Assembly: GCA_032622095.1 (NCBI GenBank)
Contig: CP136064.1
Location: forward strand, 276,545,614 to 276,609,613
Source: Siphonodentalium dalli
Taxonomy: Eukaryota; Mollusca; Scaphopoda; Gadilida; Siphonodentaliidae
Length of the DNA: 64,000 bases
Direction of reading: 5' to 3'
Below are positions 1-11,164 of the stretch, one piece after another; the first letter of the stretch is position 1, and every line of letters starts with the position of its first letter. The notes below the pieces were generated by a model. The model ran no database searches. It was not told the origin of the DNA and saw only the letters and a program-made list of their open reading frames with translations. A program made the position numbers and the translations under genes.

Positions 1-1080
1 TTTCAACATCGCGAATCTATTGTGACACATTTTCCGTTTGCACATTATACAATAAAATATGTTTTTCATTTTACTCGGGCGTTCACCATGTCCATGTATA
101 TAGGGCCGTGGCGATGGGGTGTCTCATCCCAACTTTAATCAAAATATTCAAAAGCTGGAAATTTCATACCTGACACGGCAATAGTTGGACATTTGACACC
201 AGCAATATGTTGAAATTGTTCTCGTAGTTTTATTTTCATCAATTTGTTATTGGTGATTTCTTTAGGCAACATTTGCTTATTTTTTTACCAAATTGTTGGA
301 CTGAAATGACCATCAGTTGGAAATGATCCAACCTTATTAGAGGTGCGTCAAGTTTGGAAAATGTCCAACAATTGGAAATATTAAGGCTGAATGCTAGGGT
401 TTTGCAATTTTCAGATTAAAAAAAATTCTCACACCTGCCATAACCACGGTCGGTCGATAAATTCCAAAGATGAACAGTCCCACACTCAGATTTAGATTAT
501 TGAACTAATTTTCCGTTAAGTTTGAATCCATAGAAACGTGCCATCCCATTTCCTCCATATATATATATGGACATACATGTACATGAATTAATTCCCTCGA
601 ATGCGCAACAAATGTACCATGCACATGCAGAGTACGTGTACCATCATCGGTTAGTATTTATAATAATAGCTTGTAACCAAGGTGCGTGACCACCGACCTG
701 ACAGCTGATTAGAGACAATCAAACTGGCACACTGACCAATATATATACAGGTGAAAAGCGGGCTGGTCTATCAGAGATTACACAATACTATTGTTCGAGT
801 TAATTGTTGAAAGGAAATCACCCATGACGGCATGACCCCAGATAAACATCTAACTTAACCGCAGAGCGAATTAGAATCCATACGACAATCAGGTGCTTGT
901 ACTAAATCATTTTATCCAAAAGTTGAAAACCGTATAGCTGAGTATCCGGATAGCCGTAATTCTTATCCGGCGAAGTATAAACACTCTATTGTTATCGCTG
1001 CGGCTAAAGCGAATGCGATCTTCGCCGGGTAATGTATAAACACCCCCTGAGAGGGGTCATGGTATGTGGTTACTCTGGCC
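1..1080. other. No gene recognised
   Basis: AT-rich sequence without a supported coding region. At about 990-1055 two short related segments (CCGGCGAAG and its near reverse complement, each followed by a TATAAACAC-like string) suggest a decayed small palindromic repeat. Nothing else is recognised. Confidence 0.5.
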
Positions 1081-1915
1081 CACTATAATCCACAATAATC
1101 AACTTAATACAGTGTGTATGTATGTGTAATGTATTACTATAGGTGAGGTGAGGATGTATACGGGGAGTTATTGTATTCATGAATGATATGAATAGTTATA
1201 CAATGTGTGACTATATGGTCATGTATGGGGTGTCCACGTTCAGTTGTATCGGCATATAAGGACTAGCTTATGGTCATGTGTGAGGTGAACATGTGTACAG
1301 GGAGTTGTTGTCTGGTCATTGAAGTGATGTATGTGTATATCGAGATTAGCTACATTGTCCATCTTTGTGTTGTGTATGTATATATGGAGTGACAGTGCGG
1401 TCATGGGTAGGATGTATAGGTGTACACTGGGTGGCTGTATTGCCACGGGTGGGTGTATATGTATACACGCGTTAGCTATATGGTAATAGCTGGGGTGTAT
1501 GGATAAATATGGAGTGGTATGGTTATGGGCAATGTGTACATGGAATGACTGCAGGGTCAATGTTGTTGGAGTGTATATGCATACATGGAGTACAGTTTGA
1601 TGGTCATTGGCGGGCTTGTGTATATAGATAGTGACATCATTGTAATGGGTAGGATGTATATGCTTATCTGTTGTGGCTGTATTGTAATTGATATGTGTAC
1701 CGGTATACAGTGAATAGCTGAATGTTCATGGATGGGGTGTGTAATAATACAGCGATTGGCTGAATTATCATGGTTGTGCTGTATTTGCAAGTCTGAAGTG
1801 TACGAATGGCCGTGTGCGGAGTATATATATATATATGTATATCTAGAAGGACTGTATGGTAATTGATGAGCATATACACCTGGAGTGACTATGGTCATGT
1901 GTTAACCAGTACAGA
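1081..1915. repeat. Diverged ~42-bp minisatellite, left part
   Basis: A decayed tandem array. The motif GGTCATGGGT, followed by GTGTATATGTATAC and GGAGTGACTGTAT, recurs about every 40-45 bases (for example near 1397, 1441, 1483, 1520, 1555, 1600 and 1640). The array resumes at 3085-3540, so the two parts were one array before a hAT-like element inserted. His/Tyr/Ile-rich open frames on the minus strand are by-products of the repeat and are not genes. Confidence 0.7.
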
Positions 1916-2113
1916 CAACCAACCAATACAGGTAATTATAGGCTAACACATACATGTAACTGGGTTTCTGACAAGGTAACACAGCTGCCCGCGTCAACGA
2001 AAATCACACCCAGCCCTCCGGAATGACAATAACAAATAAAAATGGAGCACCATAAGGCATTTCCGTTTGTCAACATAAGAATAGTGAAATAGTGACTATA
2101 TTGTCATCGTTGG

Positions 2114-3092
2114 GTGTATATTAGTGATGCGGACCGGACCGGACCATGCACCTTGGGTGGTCCAGTCCACTGCCAAGGCGGTCCAGTCCGGTCCGGTCCA
2201 GGCCATTCCGGTCCGGTACACATGCCTGGTCGCAGCCTGGACCGATCCAAAACGGTCCGGTCCACATATAATAGGCTATATGTTAATGAATTCTCTGTTT
2301 TCTCAAAGTTTTTACTCTGTATAGTACAAACTATAAGGTTACTGAGTTCAGTGCATTGCAATGAGTCCATATATGTTAAAACTTACATTGTTTGCCGATT
2401 GTATGCATCAGTGTCTGTCTCTGGTGGGATATACTGGGAACGATGCACGATAATAGTATTTCTAGTAATTGCGAACATGCACTAATTAAATGTATTGGAC
2501 AGATAAAAAGCTAGGGCCAGAATGTGTCATAACCAATCTAACATGGCACTCAACTGATCGTATGCATGATTCGTATCATACTTATTTTCATTAAATTGAA
2601 ATAATTTAAACGAAATAACTATACTGATGACGATTATACAAATGTGTACTAATATGACTACTACATTAATATTGGAGTCTTGGAGATTGTGATGGTTGAT
2701 TGTATAGTCCTGACAATTACAGTTATATACCTAAGTACAACTACTATTGGATTAATGTGACTGTCTTGTCTTTCATTATAAGGAAATTGACATGTACAAA
2801 GTACATCTATACATTGTTTTCGTGGCATCAAACGTTTAATAGATATTAACCACTTGAATGCGTCAATACATTGTTGTTAATTGATAGGACGGCAAATACG
2901 CAATAATATTCGCGATAGTTTATTATAACTGAAGTAAAATAGTGGACCGGACCGGAGAGTACCGGACCGGCGGCAAAAAGCGGTCCGGTCCGGTCCAGTG
3001 ACACCCGGTCCGGACCGGACCGGACCGCTGTCCACCCCTGGACCGCGGACCGGACCGGTCGAAAGCGGTCCGGTCGCATCACTAGTGTATAT
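2114..3092. mobile_element. Non-autonomous hAT-like element with GGACCGG subterminal repeats
   Basis: The element spans 2122-3084 (963 bp). Both ends start TAGTGATGCG in inverted orientation, matching the hAT terminal consensus YARNG. An exact 8-bp target duplication, GTGTATAT, lies at 2114-2121 and 3085-3092. About 130 bp inside each end is dense GGACCGG/CCGGTCC palindromic motif (2130-2262 and 2943-3075). The interior is AT-rich and has no transposase frame, so mobility would depend on a transposase made elsewhere. It sits inside the ~42-bp minisatellite, which continues on both sides. Confidence 0.88.
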
Positions 3093-3560
3093 GTATATCT
3101 TGAGTGCCAATATGGCCATGCATGTGGCAAATAAATACACATACATGGATTGATTGTATAGAGAGCTTTCCGATGAATGGCAACAAGCCATATTTCCGAC
3201 TAATCCTGAAAAATATTACCAATGGTGAGGCGAATAGAATACAAGATGTTACTGTATGTTCATGGATGTAGGGAATAGGTATACAGGTCGTGACTATAGT
3301 CATGGGTGGGGTGTAAGAGTGTACCTGCATGGTGTGCCTGCATGTTTACTCACGGCTATATGGCCATGTGTGGTTGGTGTATGGGCATACCCATGTGTGG
3401 CTGTATAGTAGTGGGTGAGGTGTATGTGTATAACGCGAGTGACACATGTTCATGTATGTGGTATTCATGTATATATGGAGTGACTGCATGGTCATGTGTG
3501 AGTTGCATTGGTTTACCTTTGGGTGACTATCAATTTCCTATAGCTATAACTCAAGGATAT
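3085..3560. repeat. ~42-bp minisatellite, right part, with MITE scrap
   Basis: Continuation of the 1081-1915 array after the hAT-like insertion, with the same GTGTATATGTATA / GGCCATG / GAGTGAC motifs. At about 3155-3222 it is interrupted by a scrap of the palindromic TA MITE family (internal motif TTTCCGATGAATGGCAAC), better preserved at 9889-10101. Confidence 0.65.
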
Positions 3561-4985
3561 ATTAACCGATAGAGAGATCATAATTATCAGAGTGTCTCCA
3601 AATTAATGGCGTTTGGTATGCAATTATGAAGGAAACAGATTTCATGACAATATATAGTTTATAGGTTATTATATTTTGATGCTAATGAGTAGCCACATAA
3701 TATGATCCCTCTTAGTTCAGTTTAAATGTTCTGCCCATTTCCGTTCAAAAACATAGACAGAATCCCAAAAGAAGTTTTCGGCAAACATTCATACTGCATG
3801 TCTGCATCCCTTAAAATGATTTGTCATGCCTCATAATGTACTAGGACAACCAGAATATAACACTTAGTTGTCAGTTGATTAAGTGGCATGTTTAATAACC
3901 AAGTGAGTCACAATTTGCAACCTTTTCGGAACAGCTTAGAATAATGTTCGGAATAAATATGACAAATCACCTTTTTACCAAATTTGTTTGCCATTTTGCA
4001 AGCCATCTTGAGTGATTATGTCTAAAACATCTCAGTGTCCAACATTTAAGATATATCAAAATAAAAAGCACATTAATTTTGATACAAAAGATAGTTCCAT
4101 TTTACTTGAAAAAATGGTGCAAATCTGCAAAGTTATTTTTTTTGCCGATTTTGGTGCCAAGTTTGTGATTTAAAAAATCCCATAATTCTGGTAATTTCAG
4201 TGGTTAAAACAGTAAATCAAGGTGCATCAGAAATGTTAGTGTTCAATGCGTATAAGACAGAACAGTCAATTTTATTCACCAACCACTGTTGAACCACAAC
4301 TTATAAGCGGTTGCACTGAAGGCTGGTGCAATATTTACCATTTTTGTCGCTATTTTGGCAGCCATTTAGAGCCAAAGTGACAATTTTGTTACTTTTCCAC
4401 AGTCTTTCCAATTTCTTGATGAAATATGACTATAATCCCAATGGTGATTTTTGTTTTAAATGTCATACCGCATTCTGTAAACTAAATTTTTTTAATGATC
4501 GGAAGGGGAGGGGACCCCAATGACGGCATATTTTATTTCCCCGATGGTCAGTTAACAAAATACAAAATAAAGTGAAAATTTTAAACCAGTTCCAAACAGC
4601 AGAAACTTATCTTAAAGATATCAATAAAAAACATAACATTTTCCACTTCCGGTCGCCATTTTGGCTGCCATCTTTGGCAGGGACTTCCAATTTTGGCATA
4701 AAAAGGGAGCGTTATGTCTTAGCTTCACAAGATTGTATACATATGTACACATATGACAAAATGTTCTCACTATAATTGCATCAAATTGCAACAACTGACT
4801 TAATGGAAAATGGCAGCCATATTGAACGCTATCTTGAATTACAAAAAAAATGCTCAAAGCGGATTTTAGCTGATTTTGGATATGTTATAGAGGATATCGT
4901 CCTCTTCAAAATGATATATAAACCAACTTAGTCCGAATTTATTCTAGGTTGACCCGAAAGTTTGAGTATATCGACCAGACTATGA
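3561..4985. repeat. Highly diverged dispersed/tandem repeat, no gene
   Basis: There is no supported gene. Motifs such as GCCATTTTG..GCCATCTTG recur near 3990, 4345, 4655 and 4815. They resemble the 'ATGGCCGCCAGCAGCCATCTTGG' portion of the HINE core repeats at 11.6-13 kb, so this may be an old eroded array of a related family. Homology is by eye only. Confidence 0.35.
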
Positions 4986-4986
4986 G

Positions 4987-5105
4987 GTTATTGCAGTGTG
5001 AGAAGATATAATCTCCTTTTATTTCAAAAGGAAAGAAGACCAGAGATAATCAAGGCAACGAAAGTATAAATGCTCTTTATAGTATAGTCGAAACGTTCTT
5101 TAATA
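4987..5105. repeat. Direct repeat flanking a LINE fragment, left copy
   Basis: This stretch (AAGATATAATCTC, then CAGAGATAATCAAGGCAACG and AGTATAAATGCT, then GAAACGTTCTTTA) recurs at 6229-6320 in the same orientation with a ~30-base indel. The two copies bracket the LINE 3' fragment at 5586-6095. They may be host repeat units or the footprint of a duplication. Confidence 0.6.
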
Positions 5106-5479
5106 TGAACTTCTCTTTGTTCTCTATATACAACAAGAATAGAATATGATTTATTGATTGACTCAAGAATAGAGTATTATCAAATTATCAAACTTAACAT
5201 AATATTTTGTGATAACATTAATTTGTAACGTGAAAAATGAGTGTTTAGTGAAAAAAAATAGCTAACTAATGAATAATGGTGAATAGCGAAAATAAGAATG
5301 TTAAGGAAAAGAAAAATTAAGTATTGGATATTAGTGAGAAGTGTCAGCCTGGATATGTTTACAGACCAGTTTATAGCTTAAATAATGTTGTAACCCCCAA
5401 GACGGGTTAAATGTGGCATATGATCATGAAGATTCAGTGTATACATATTCTATGAAGAATTGCATTTATAAATGAGATG

Positions 5480-6095
5480 TTGACTAGGGATTAACCTATT
5501 TTACTTTAATACGTATTGTTATTATTTATGTATACATATAGTAGACATATACATGAAGTAAAATTTTATATTTTGGTTCATTTTGCTAAATCAGAAGATT
5601 ACGTTTCTTATATAATAAATGAACTCCTTTCATACAAATTTTATAAGTTTTTTCACTTGATCTGACAATCTGTTCAGTTTTTTCATAATCGTTTAAATTG
5701 TTGAAATTTTGAATTTTATGTTTCAATTCGTTAAAAAGAATGTCCCTTTCCTCGGTCAACTTATTACATTTTGAAATGAAGTGCACCTCGTCTTCGATGC
5801 CGGATTTGCATAACGGACATATTCTCTTTATTAAATATATGATGGTGTGACGATCCACTTCTACTTTTAAACGGTGATTACTAATTCGTAACTGTGTAAA
5901 GGTAACCATTTGCTCTCTATCAATTTCGGTAAGAAGATACTTTTCCAATTGAAATTTATTCTTCAGTTTCCTGTAGAAACGCAACTTATTGCCGTTTGGT
6001 TTATTTTTGTCATCATATAGCACATTATTCCAGTGTTTAAAGAAATTTGATTCGAGAGTTTTTTCGACGGCATGTATAGTATACTGAATTGTCAA
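5480..6095 (-). pseudogene. LINE 3' fragment: C-terminus of non-LTR retrotransposon ORF2
   Basis: A 169-residue minus-strand frame (5586-6095) matching the region downstream of reverse transcriptase in invertebrate CR1/jockey-like LINEs. It shows the NGNKLRFYRKLKN and QLRISNHRL segments, then a C-terminal C-x2-C-x8-H-x4-C finger (CPLC..H..C, about residues 93-109). The RT and endonuclease domains are absent, so it is a 5'-truncated copy, as is typical of LINE insertion. Downstream (5480-5585) is AT-rich 3'-UTR-like sequence. It has no intact function of its own. LINE class is confident; the family name is not. Confidence 0.8.
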
Positions 6096-6228
6096 TATTC
6101 AAGGTGTTCTGTGTGGTCCATAAGTGAAGAAAACCAACCTTTTTTAAAAATAGTTTCATATTATGGCCGAAACCTCGTTCGATCTTTATACTTTCAATAT
6201 ATGCATGTTTTACAACATGACATTTGGG

Positions 6229-6320
6229 TTATTGTATTGTGGGAAGATATAATCTCAGAGATTATCAAGGCAACGAGAGTATAAATGCTATTTATATCTT
6301 AAGCGAAACGCTCTTTATAT
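6229..6320. repeat. Direct repeat flanking a LINE fragment, right copy
   Basis: Partner of 4987-5105. It keeps AAGATATAATCTC, AATCAAGGCAACG-like and AGTATAAATGCT blocks but lacks the ~30-base segment rich in A/G present in the left copy. Confidence 0.6.
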
Positions 6321-7133
6321 TATTACACTTTTATAAACGTATATACAGCGATGTAGTGCATATGCGAAATTGTTATCCAAACAAACGACCACGTGGCTCG
6401 AGTCGAATTGATTTACTATATGGCAAATTCAGAGTGGGTCTATAAAACTATTAATAACTTTGTTAACTTATTATCTTTAGACACACAGAAACATTAGATC
6501 ATTTCCATCCATTTCACCACGCATGTGTATTGTAACACCTTACCATTATCCTTCCAAAAATTCAAAGTGAGTTTTAGGGGAGGGGTTCTGCCCCTTCCAA
6601 AATATCCTGAGTCATTCACAAATCCCCGATAAATGACGAGACAAAACAAAAATAAACTTCAACCGATGTACAGGCAGCGAAATAAAAAGTTCCTCAGCGA
6701 ACGGTGCCGCCGCTCTATAATTATGCCACAAATTTGCTGCAATTTTATTCTGTAAGCAGAATATGTCGCTTTAATTTGTAAACAGGCTCTGGGGAATTCC
6801 CAGATCTATTTTTAGTAACAGCGACAGAGTTTTAGCGCCATTTTGAAAAAAATGCCTCCTGTGAGGTTCTCTTTTGTGGTGTCCTTTTCCTCTCAGGTAA
6901 CAAACCTAGACATGTTTCATTATTTATTGTGTTCACACAACAACCGATAAGTTAGTATATTGCACACGTTCTACATGTACACATAGGTCCAGGAGTATTC
7001 ACCTTTCAACTTCAAGTTTCAGTTGAGGAAAAGGGGGGGGGGGGGGGTTAGATCCGACGACCAGTAGTATCTGGATCTGGATAAATACGTCCAAGTAACC
7101 AATTTGGTATGATAGGACGGGCGGTGGGCGATG
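6321..7133. other. No gene recognised
   Basis: No coding segment is supported. A G homopolymer (~17 G) lies near 7027-7047. The forward open frame at 7109-7384 is an antisense shadow of the LINE pseudogene that follows. Confidence 0.5.
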
Positions 7134-8186
7134 TTATTGCGCGGCGCCAACAGCTGCTGCAGATGTTTCTGATAGCGCAGCTGCGAATTCTTCTGGTGTG
7201 TTTAGTGCAAGTTCAACAACCTCTTGGTCAAGTTGGTGTAATTAAACTAATTTGTTCCAGTACACTGCTGTGTACACAAAGAATGAATGTTTGTACTGGT
7301 CACAGGACGTTGATGGTATTTCAAAGCACTTATTATTGTTCGTCTCTCTCCTCTCAAGGATATTTGTTGTTTGATGGTCCTTGAATTGTTTTGGTTTGAT
7401 TCTTCTCCTTGCCTTAGGCTTAGCCTTAGTTAGGAAGTTGTTTGTTTGTATAGCCGGTACCAGACCCTCTGCCTAGTCTGCCACCTTATAAAAGTAGGTC
7501 AGGCGCTGTGTTTTTTGACGAGCATGAAGTGTTGGTATAAATTGTTGTTCTTTCAACATTCTCATCATGCTGCCCTCTTCTCTTGACCTGTAGTCTCCAG
7601 TGATGAATCTTGCTGCCTTTCGTTGAATCTTTTCAAGGAGATCTATATTTTTCTGCTGGTAGGGGTCCCATATTATAGCTGCATAGTCCATTATTGATCT
7701 TACTAATGATATGTAGGCAGTTCTCTTGGATTTTTCTGGCATAAACTTCAGATTTCTTCTGAGAAAACCGAGTGTGGCACTAGCTTTCTTGGCCGTGTTG
7801 TTCACCTGTGATGTCCATTTCAGGTCTTTAGAAATCTGGATACCAAGATATGGGTTGGTGTTGACTTGGCTGAGTATTTCGCCATCCAGCGTGTAGTATT
7901 TGCTTTGTTTTCCTTTTAGACTCATCACGTAGCATTTTTTGGCGTTGAATGTCATGCCCCAGTTTTTTGCCCATGTCTCAAGGCTCTTTAAGTCGTGTTG
8001 GAGTATGACCTGGTCTTTGATGGAGTTTATTTGTCTGTATAGCAGACAGTTATCTGCGAAGAGTCGTACTGTTGATGACACTGTGTCCGGTAAGTCATTA
8101 ATATGGCAAAGGAACAGGAGAGGCCCCAATACTGTTCCCTGCGGTACTCCGGAGTCCACGTCTACCTCGGTAGCGACGCATTGGCA
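7134..8186 (-). pseudogene. Jockey/CR1-like LINE reverse transcriptase pseudogene (C-terminal half)
   Basis: Read on the minus strand from about 8186, this begins inside the RT palm. SGVPQGTVLGPLLF is motif B-like, followed by a catalytic box reading FADN where active LINEs have (F/Y)ADD, so the second catalytic Asp is Asn (codon AAC). Next come the thumb/connection region (NTNPYLGIQISKDLKW, RSIMDYAAIIWDPY) and the Arg-rich segment typical of the family. The frame stops at TAG (7473-7475). The same frame then continues in LINE-like sequence through a second stop, TAA (7242-7244), to a TAA at 7134-7136, so two nonsense codons break the tail. An in-frame TGA and loss of homology at about 8187 mark 5' truncation. 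It is inactive: no endonuclease, palm mutation and nonsense codons. Confidence 0.88.
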
Positions 8187-8904
8187 TCAATAGGGCTAAT
8201 GGTTGTATCTGTACCGCCACATTTGTTACCTAAACAATGAATAATAGCCGTATTATCTCACCATATATTTTATTCTCATTCGGCACTCTGCGGGACAAGT
8301 CGGTAGTGTACTGGTCTCTCGTGCTAGTGGACCGGGGATCGCAACCTGGTCAGGGTGTTCTGACAAAAATCAAAACTTGGTCAGATACCAAGTTTGTCAG
8401 GCTGAAAGTCTCATTGGAGATCATTGAATAAATTAAGATCTGAAAGCAAAATGCCGACTCCCCCCCCCCCCCCCCCCCCCCCCCCATTACAACACTTGTC
8501 CAGGTATGTTGTCGTGGGTGCAGTACGCTGTCCGATCGGGCGCGGACATTAATGGCTGACCCGTGTACACGCCTCGGTGTGTGCATGTTAAAGAACGCTA
8601 CAGGAGTCACCACAGGGTTATAAAGTTAGTCGGCTGTGGTAGCACCTGGACCAGTGTGCCTACTGCCTACAACCAGAATTGGTTCCTGCACTATACTATC
8701 TACAGATACAGATAAGGATCGGTGTATCTAAATGCTCGAATTAGTAATTTGTCAAAATAATAACACACATGGAAAGCCATCTTGTTGTCATTGAGGTCGT
8801 CAGTAATGCAGTAAATACATGTTTAGACTAAAGTAGTTGATAATTGATTAATTCCCACAGGTGGTGGGTTACGAATTTTCGTATGCACTATGCAGAGGTG
8901 TATA
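8187..8904. repeat. Inverted repeat pair, copy 1 (partner 11165-11505)
   Basis: The reverse complement of this stretch matches 11165-11505 in order: the block at 8750-8904 matches 11165-11320 and the block at 8187-8280 matches about 11395-11505. Copy 1 has roughly 430 bp extra in the middle (8281-8740), the SINE-like segment, and a TTAA MITE directly at its outer edge. The parent repeat family is not recognised. Confidence 0.75.
8281..8745 (+). mobile_element. tRNA-derived SINE-like element
   Basis: The head resembles a tRNA-derived Pol III promoter: TAGTGTACTGG could serve as box A and GGGATCGCAACC, ~30 bases on, as box B. A ~350-bp body follows, containing CTGTCCGATCGGGCGCGG and GCATGTTAAAGAACGC. 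A C homopolymer of at least 25 bases lies at about 8461-8485. The corresponding stretch is nearly absent from the homologous copy at 11320-11395, which fits an insertion here or an internal deletion there. The box assignment is by eye. Confidence 0.5.
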
Positions 8905-9304
8905 TTAACCCTTTACCCAACAGAATGGCCCTGTGCCAATGCATTCTCTTATATATGTGAGTCGACCATAGGTCGCCTCGCATATATAAGAGAATGCATT
9001 GGCTTAACACATTAAAAATTATAAAATTGTTAAAGAATGTAAGAAAAAATGGTAAAAAGTGTTAAAAAAAGATTTTTTTTAGGCCAATGCATTCTCTTAT
9101 ATATGCGAGGCGACCTATGGTCGACTCGCATATATAAGAGAATGCATTGGCACAGGGCATAACTGTAACTATCACAATGTGGTCAAGGAGCCGGTTCCAA
9201 TGATATCCATATTTGTATGGTTCTATTGAGACAGACCGAAGATATTTTAGGCTGTTGAAGCTTTATTTGGCCGGTTTTGGCCGTTTTGTTGGGTAAAGGG
9301 TTAA
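8905..9304. mobile_element. TTAA MITE (piggyBac-like ends), two-hairpin form
   Basis: TTAA target duplications lie at 8905-8908 and 9301-9304. The terminal inverted repeats are CCCTTTACCCAACA / TGTTGGGTAAAGGG. Inside are two near-perfect ~68-bp hairpins, each made of CCAATGCATTCTCTTATATA and its inverse around a GACC..GGTC loop, at about 8936-9003 and 9084-9151. There is no coding capacity. The homologous host copy at 11165-11505 carries a single TTAA at the same point (near 11169-11172), an empty site. TTAA duplication and a CCC start are piggyBac-type features; the family assignment is inference. Confidence 0.88.
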
Positions 9305-9886
9305 AGAGACATTCGATAATAATTATATTTAAATATTTATTGCGAATCGTGTCTCAAAAGTAATGTAAATGATGTAATCTCGAGCTGGGAACTTTACGTA
9401 CCGATGAATAAATCTTTAAGCAACAGGTATTAACAAAGAGATACATTCCCCGCGTTTTTTTTTTGACTTTATAAGGTTCCCTGTAAAAAAAATTTAAAAG
9501 TTCCCGGGTTTTGTACTGGTGGAATATGATCTCTACCAGTGTCAGCTGGAGTAGAGATTCATGGCATGATCTAGTTCAGAGCATGTCAGCTAGTATTTCA
9601 ATATGCCGTGCATTTACCAACATATCGTATAATAATAATATCATTTTCAATCTTTAGTGAAATTAACACCGTTATAACATTCGCCAGGTTACCCTGAGTC
9701 GTTATTCCATTTTTGTTTTATATAAATCTTCATTTGTAGTAAACATCGTATTCTAATTTCTGCAGGGTTCATGTACATGTACATAGATCATCGATGCAAT
9801 TAAAGCCATTTGAAGATATGCAACTACGTGTTGTACTATCTCGTTAATATTTATCTGCATATATGCGCATATATATCGCCTACATG
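9305..9886. other. No gene recognised
   Basis: AT-rich sequence with no supported coding region. The ends of the flanking MITEs bound it. Confidence 0.5.
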
Positions 9887-10103
9887 TACAGTAATGCTCT
9901 AATTAATCGACCTCTTAACAACAGCAGAATTATGGGTAACTTTTTAGGATTTAGTCGGAAATATGGCTTGTTGCCATTCATCGGAAAGCTCTCGGCGAGA
10001 GCTTTCCGATGAATGGCAACAAGCCATATTTCCGACTAAATCCTGAAAAGTTACCCTTAATTCTGCTGTGTTTAAGAGGTCGATTACTTGGAGCATTACT
10101 GTA
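9887..10103. mobile_element. Palindromic TA MITE (Tc1/mariner-like ends), complete
   Basis: The element (9889-10101) is flanked by TA and begins CAGTAATGC, ending GCATTACTG, as in Tc1/mariner-type elements. It is almost one perfect palindrome of ~213 bp. The arms meet at CTCTCGGCGAGAG and include TTTCCGATGAATGGCAAC on each side. It encodes no protein. Other copies are at 13039-13250, 14368-14480 (left arm only) and 28351-28465 (left arm mostly deleted), with a scrap near 3155. Confidence 0.88.
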
Positions 10104-11164
10104 TCTGTCTAAATTGGATGTTGCGTGGTTCGGGCTGATTCCGTCACCATGTTACATGTACATATTAATAATACGTATTAATAGGAAATTATTCTCTGTG
10201 CACACGCGGCGTGTCACTTTTGTCGCCAAGAAAACCTAGAAAACTGACTGGTAACATTTTCACGGTCACTAAAAGATTGAACAACGCTCAAAACAATTAT
10301 CGATATTTAGTTGAGACAAATATAATTGCGCCTGAATTATAAAACGAAATAGAACTGCAATAGTTTGGTGTTAGCCTGACTTGACACGACATTTGTTCAT
10401 TCACATAATCCGATCCACTCAAGTTCACCGTGGAAAAATCACCGCGATTGCCGGTGATGCACGGTGGGTGGGCTCAGTTGGGTTCCCACGGTGTTGAGTG
10501 TTTTATTTATACCACACGCTTTCTATACTGTATCTCCAGTACAAGTATAGTAAACATTAAGATAGTACATTAAAAGACGATACGTTGTCGGACACAGCAT
10601 CAGGTACATGTATAAGGGGCATTATGATTAATATCAGGCTCTGATAACCTGAGTCTATAGTGCCCAGCTGGCCATATAATTATGTTAACATCTCAGTCAC
10701 TTTGTTTCACATGTCACAGAATATAGGCCTATAGGCCTGTCTATCCATCGGTTAATTAATTTTCGTGTCACACATGTACATTTATATAATATTATACTGA
10801 AGAAAAAAAAAATTCCTTTCTCACTTAAGAACTGGAACAAGAGATGTATGTGCAACATAACATGACCTAAAGAACTGCCAGCAATTGGTTGAACTACGTA
10901 GCAGCTAGTCAACATGTCTTTCCTTCAGCTACAACTAGCCAACACAAGAAATATTCACCAATTAATATTATTGTTCATACGAATATATAGAGCCTACCGG
11001 CATATATAACACAATATTATGCAGTTAGTAACAAAATGTTGAAACCAGGACAATCAAATTTAAGAAATGAGCAACACGGATCATGACGGATGTGCTTTGT
11101 TGGAAGTAGGAGAAACATCGTTGAGATATCGCACATATATTGTTTGCACAAAGGAAATCAAACG
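10104..11164. other. No gene recognised
   Basis: No supported coding sequence. A small imperfect hairpin (CCGTGG..CCACGG) lies at about 10430-10492. Confidence 0.5.

Noticed and set aside
2104-2485. Gly/Pro/Arg-rich open frames in the GGACCGG region
   Set aside because: Generated by the short palindromic motif lattice on both strands; not protein-coding.
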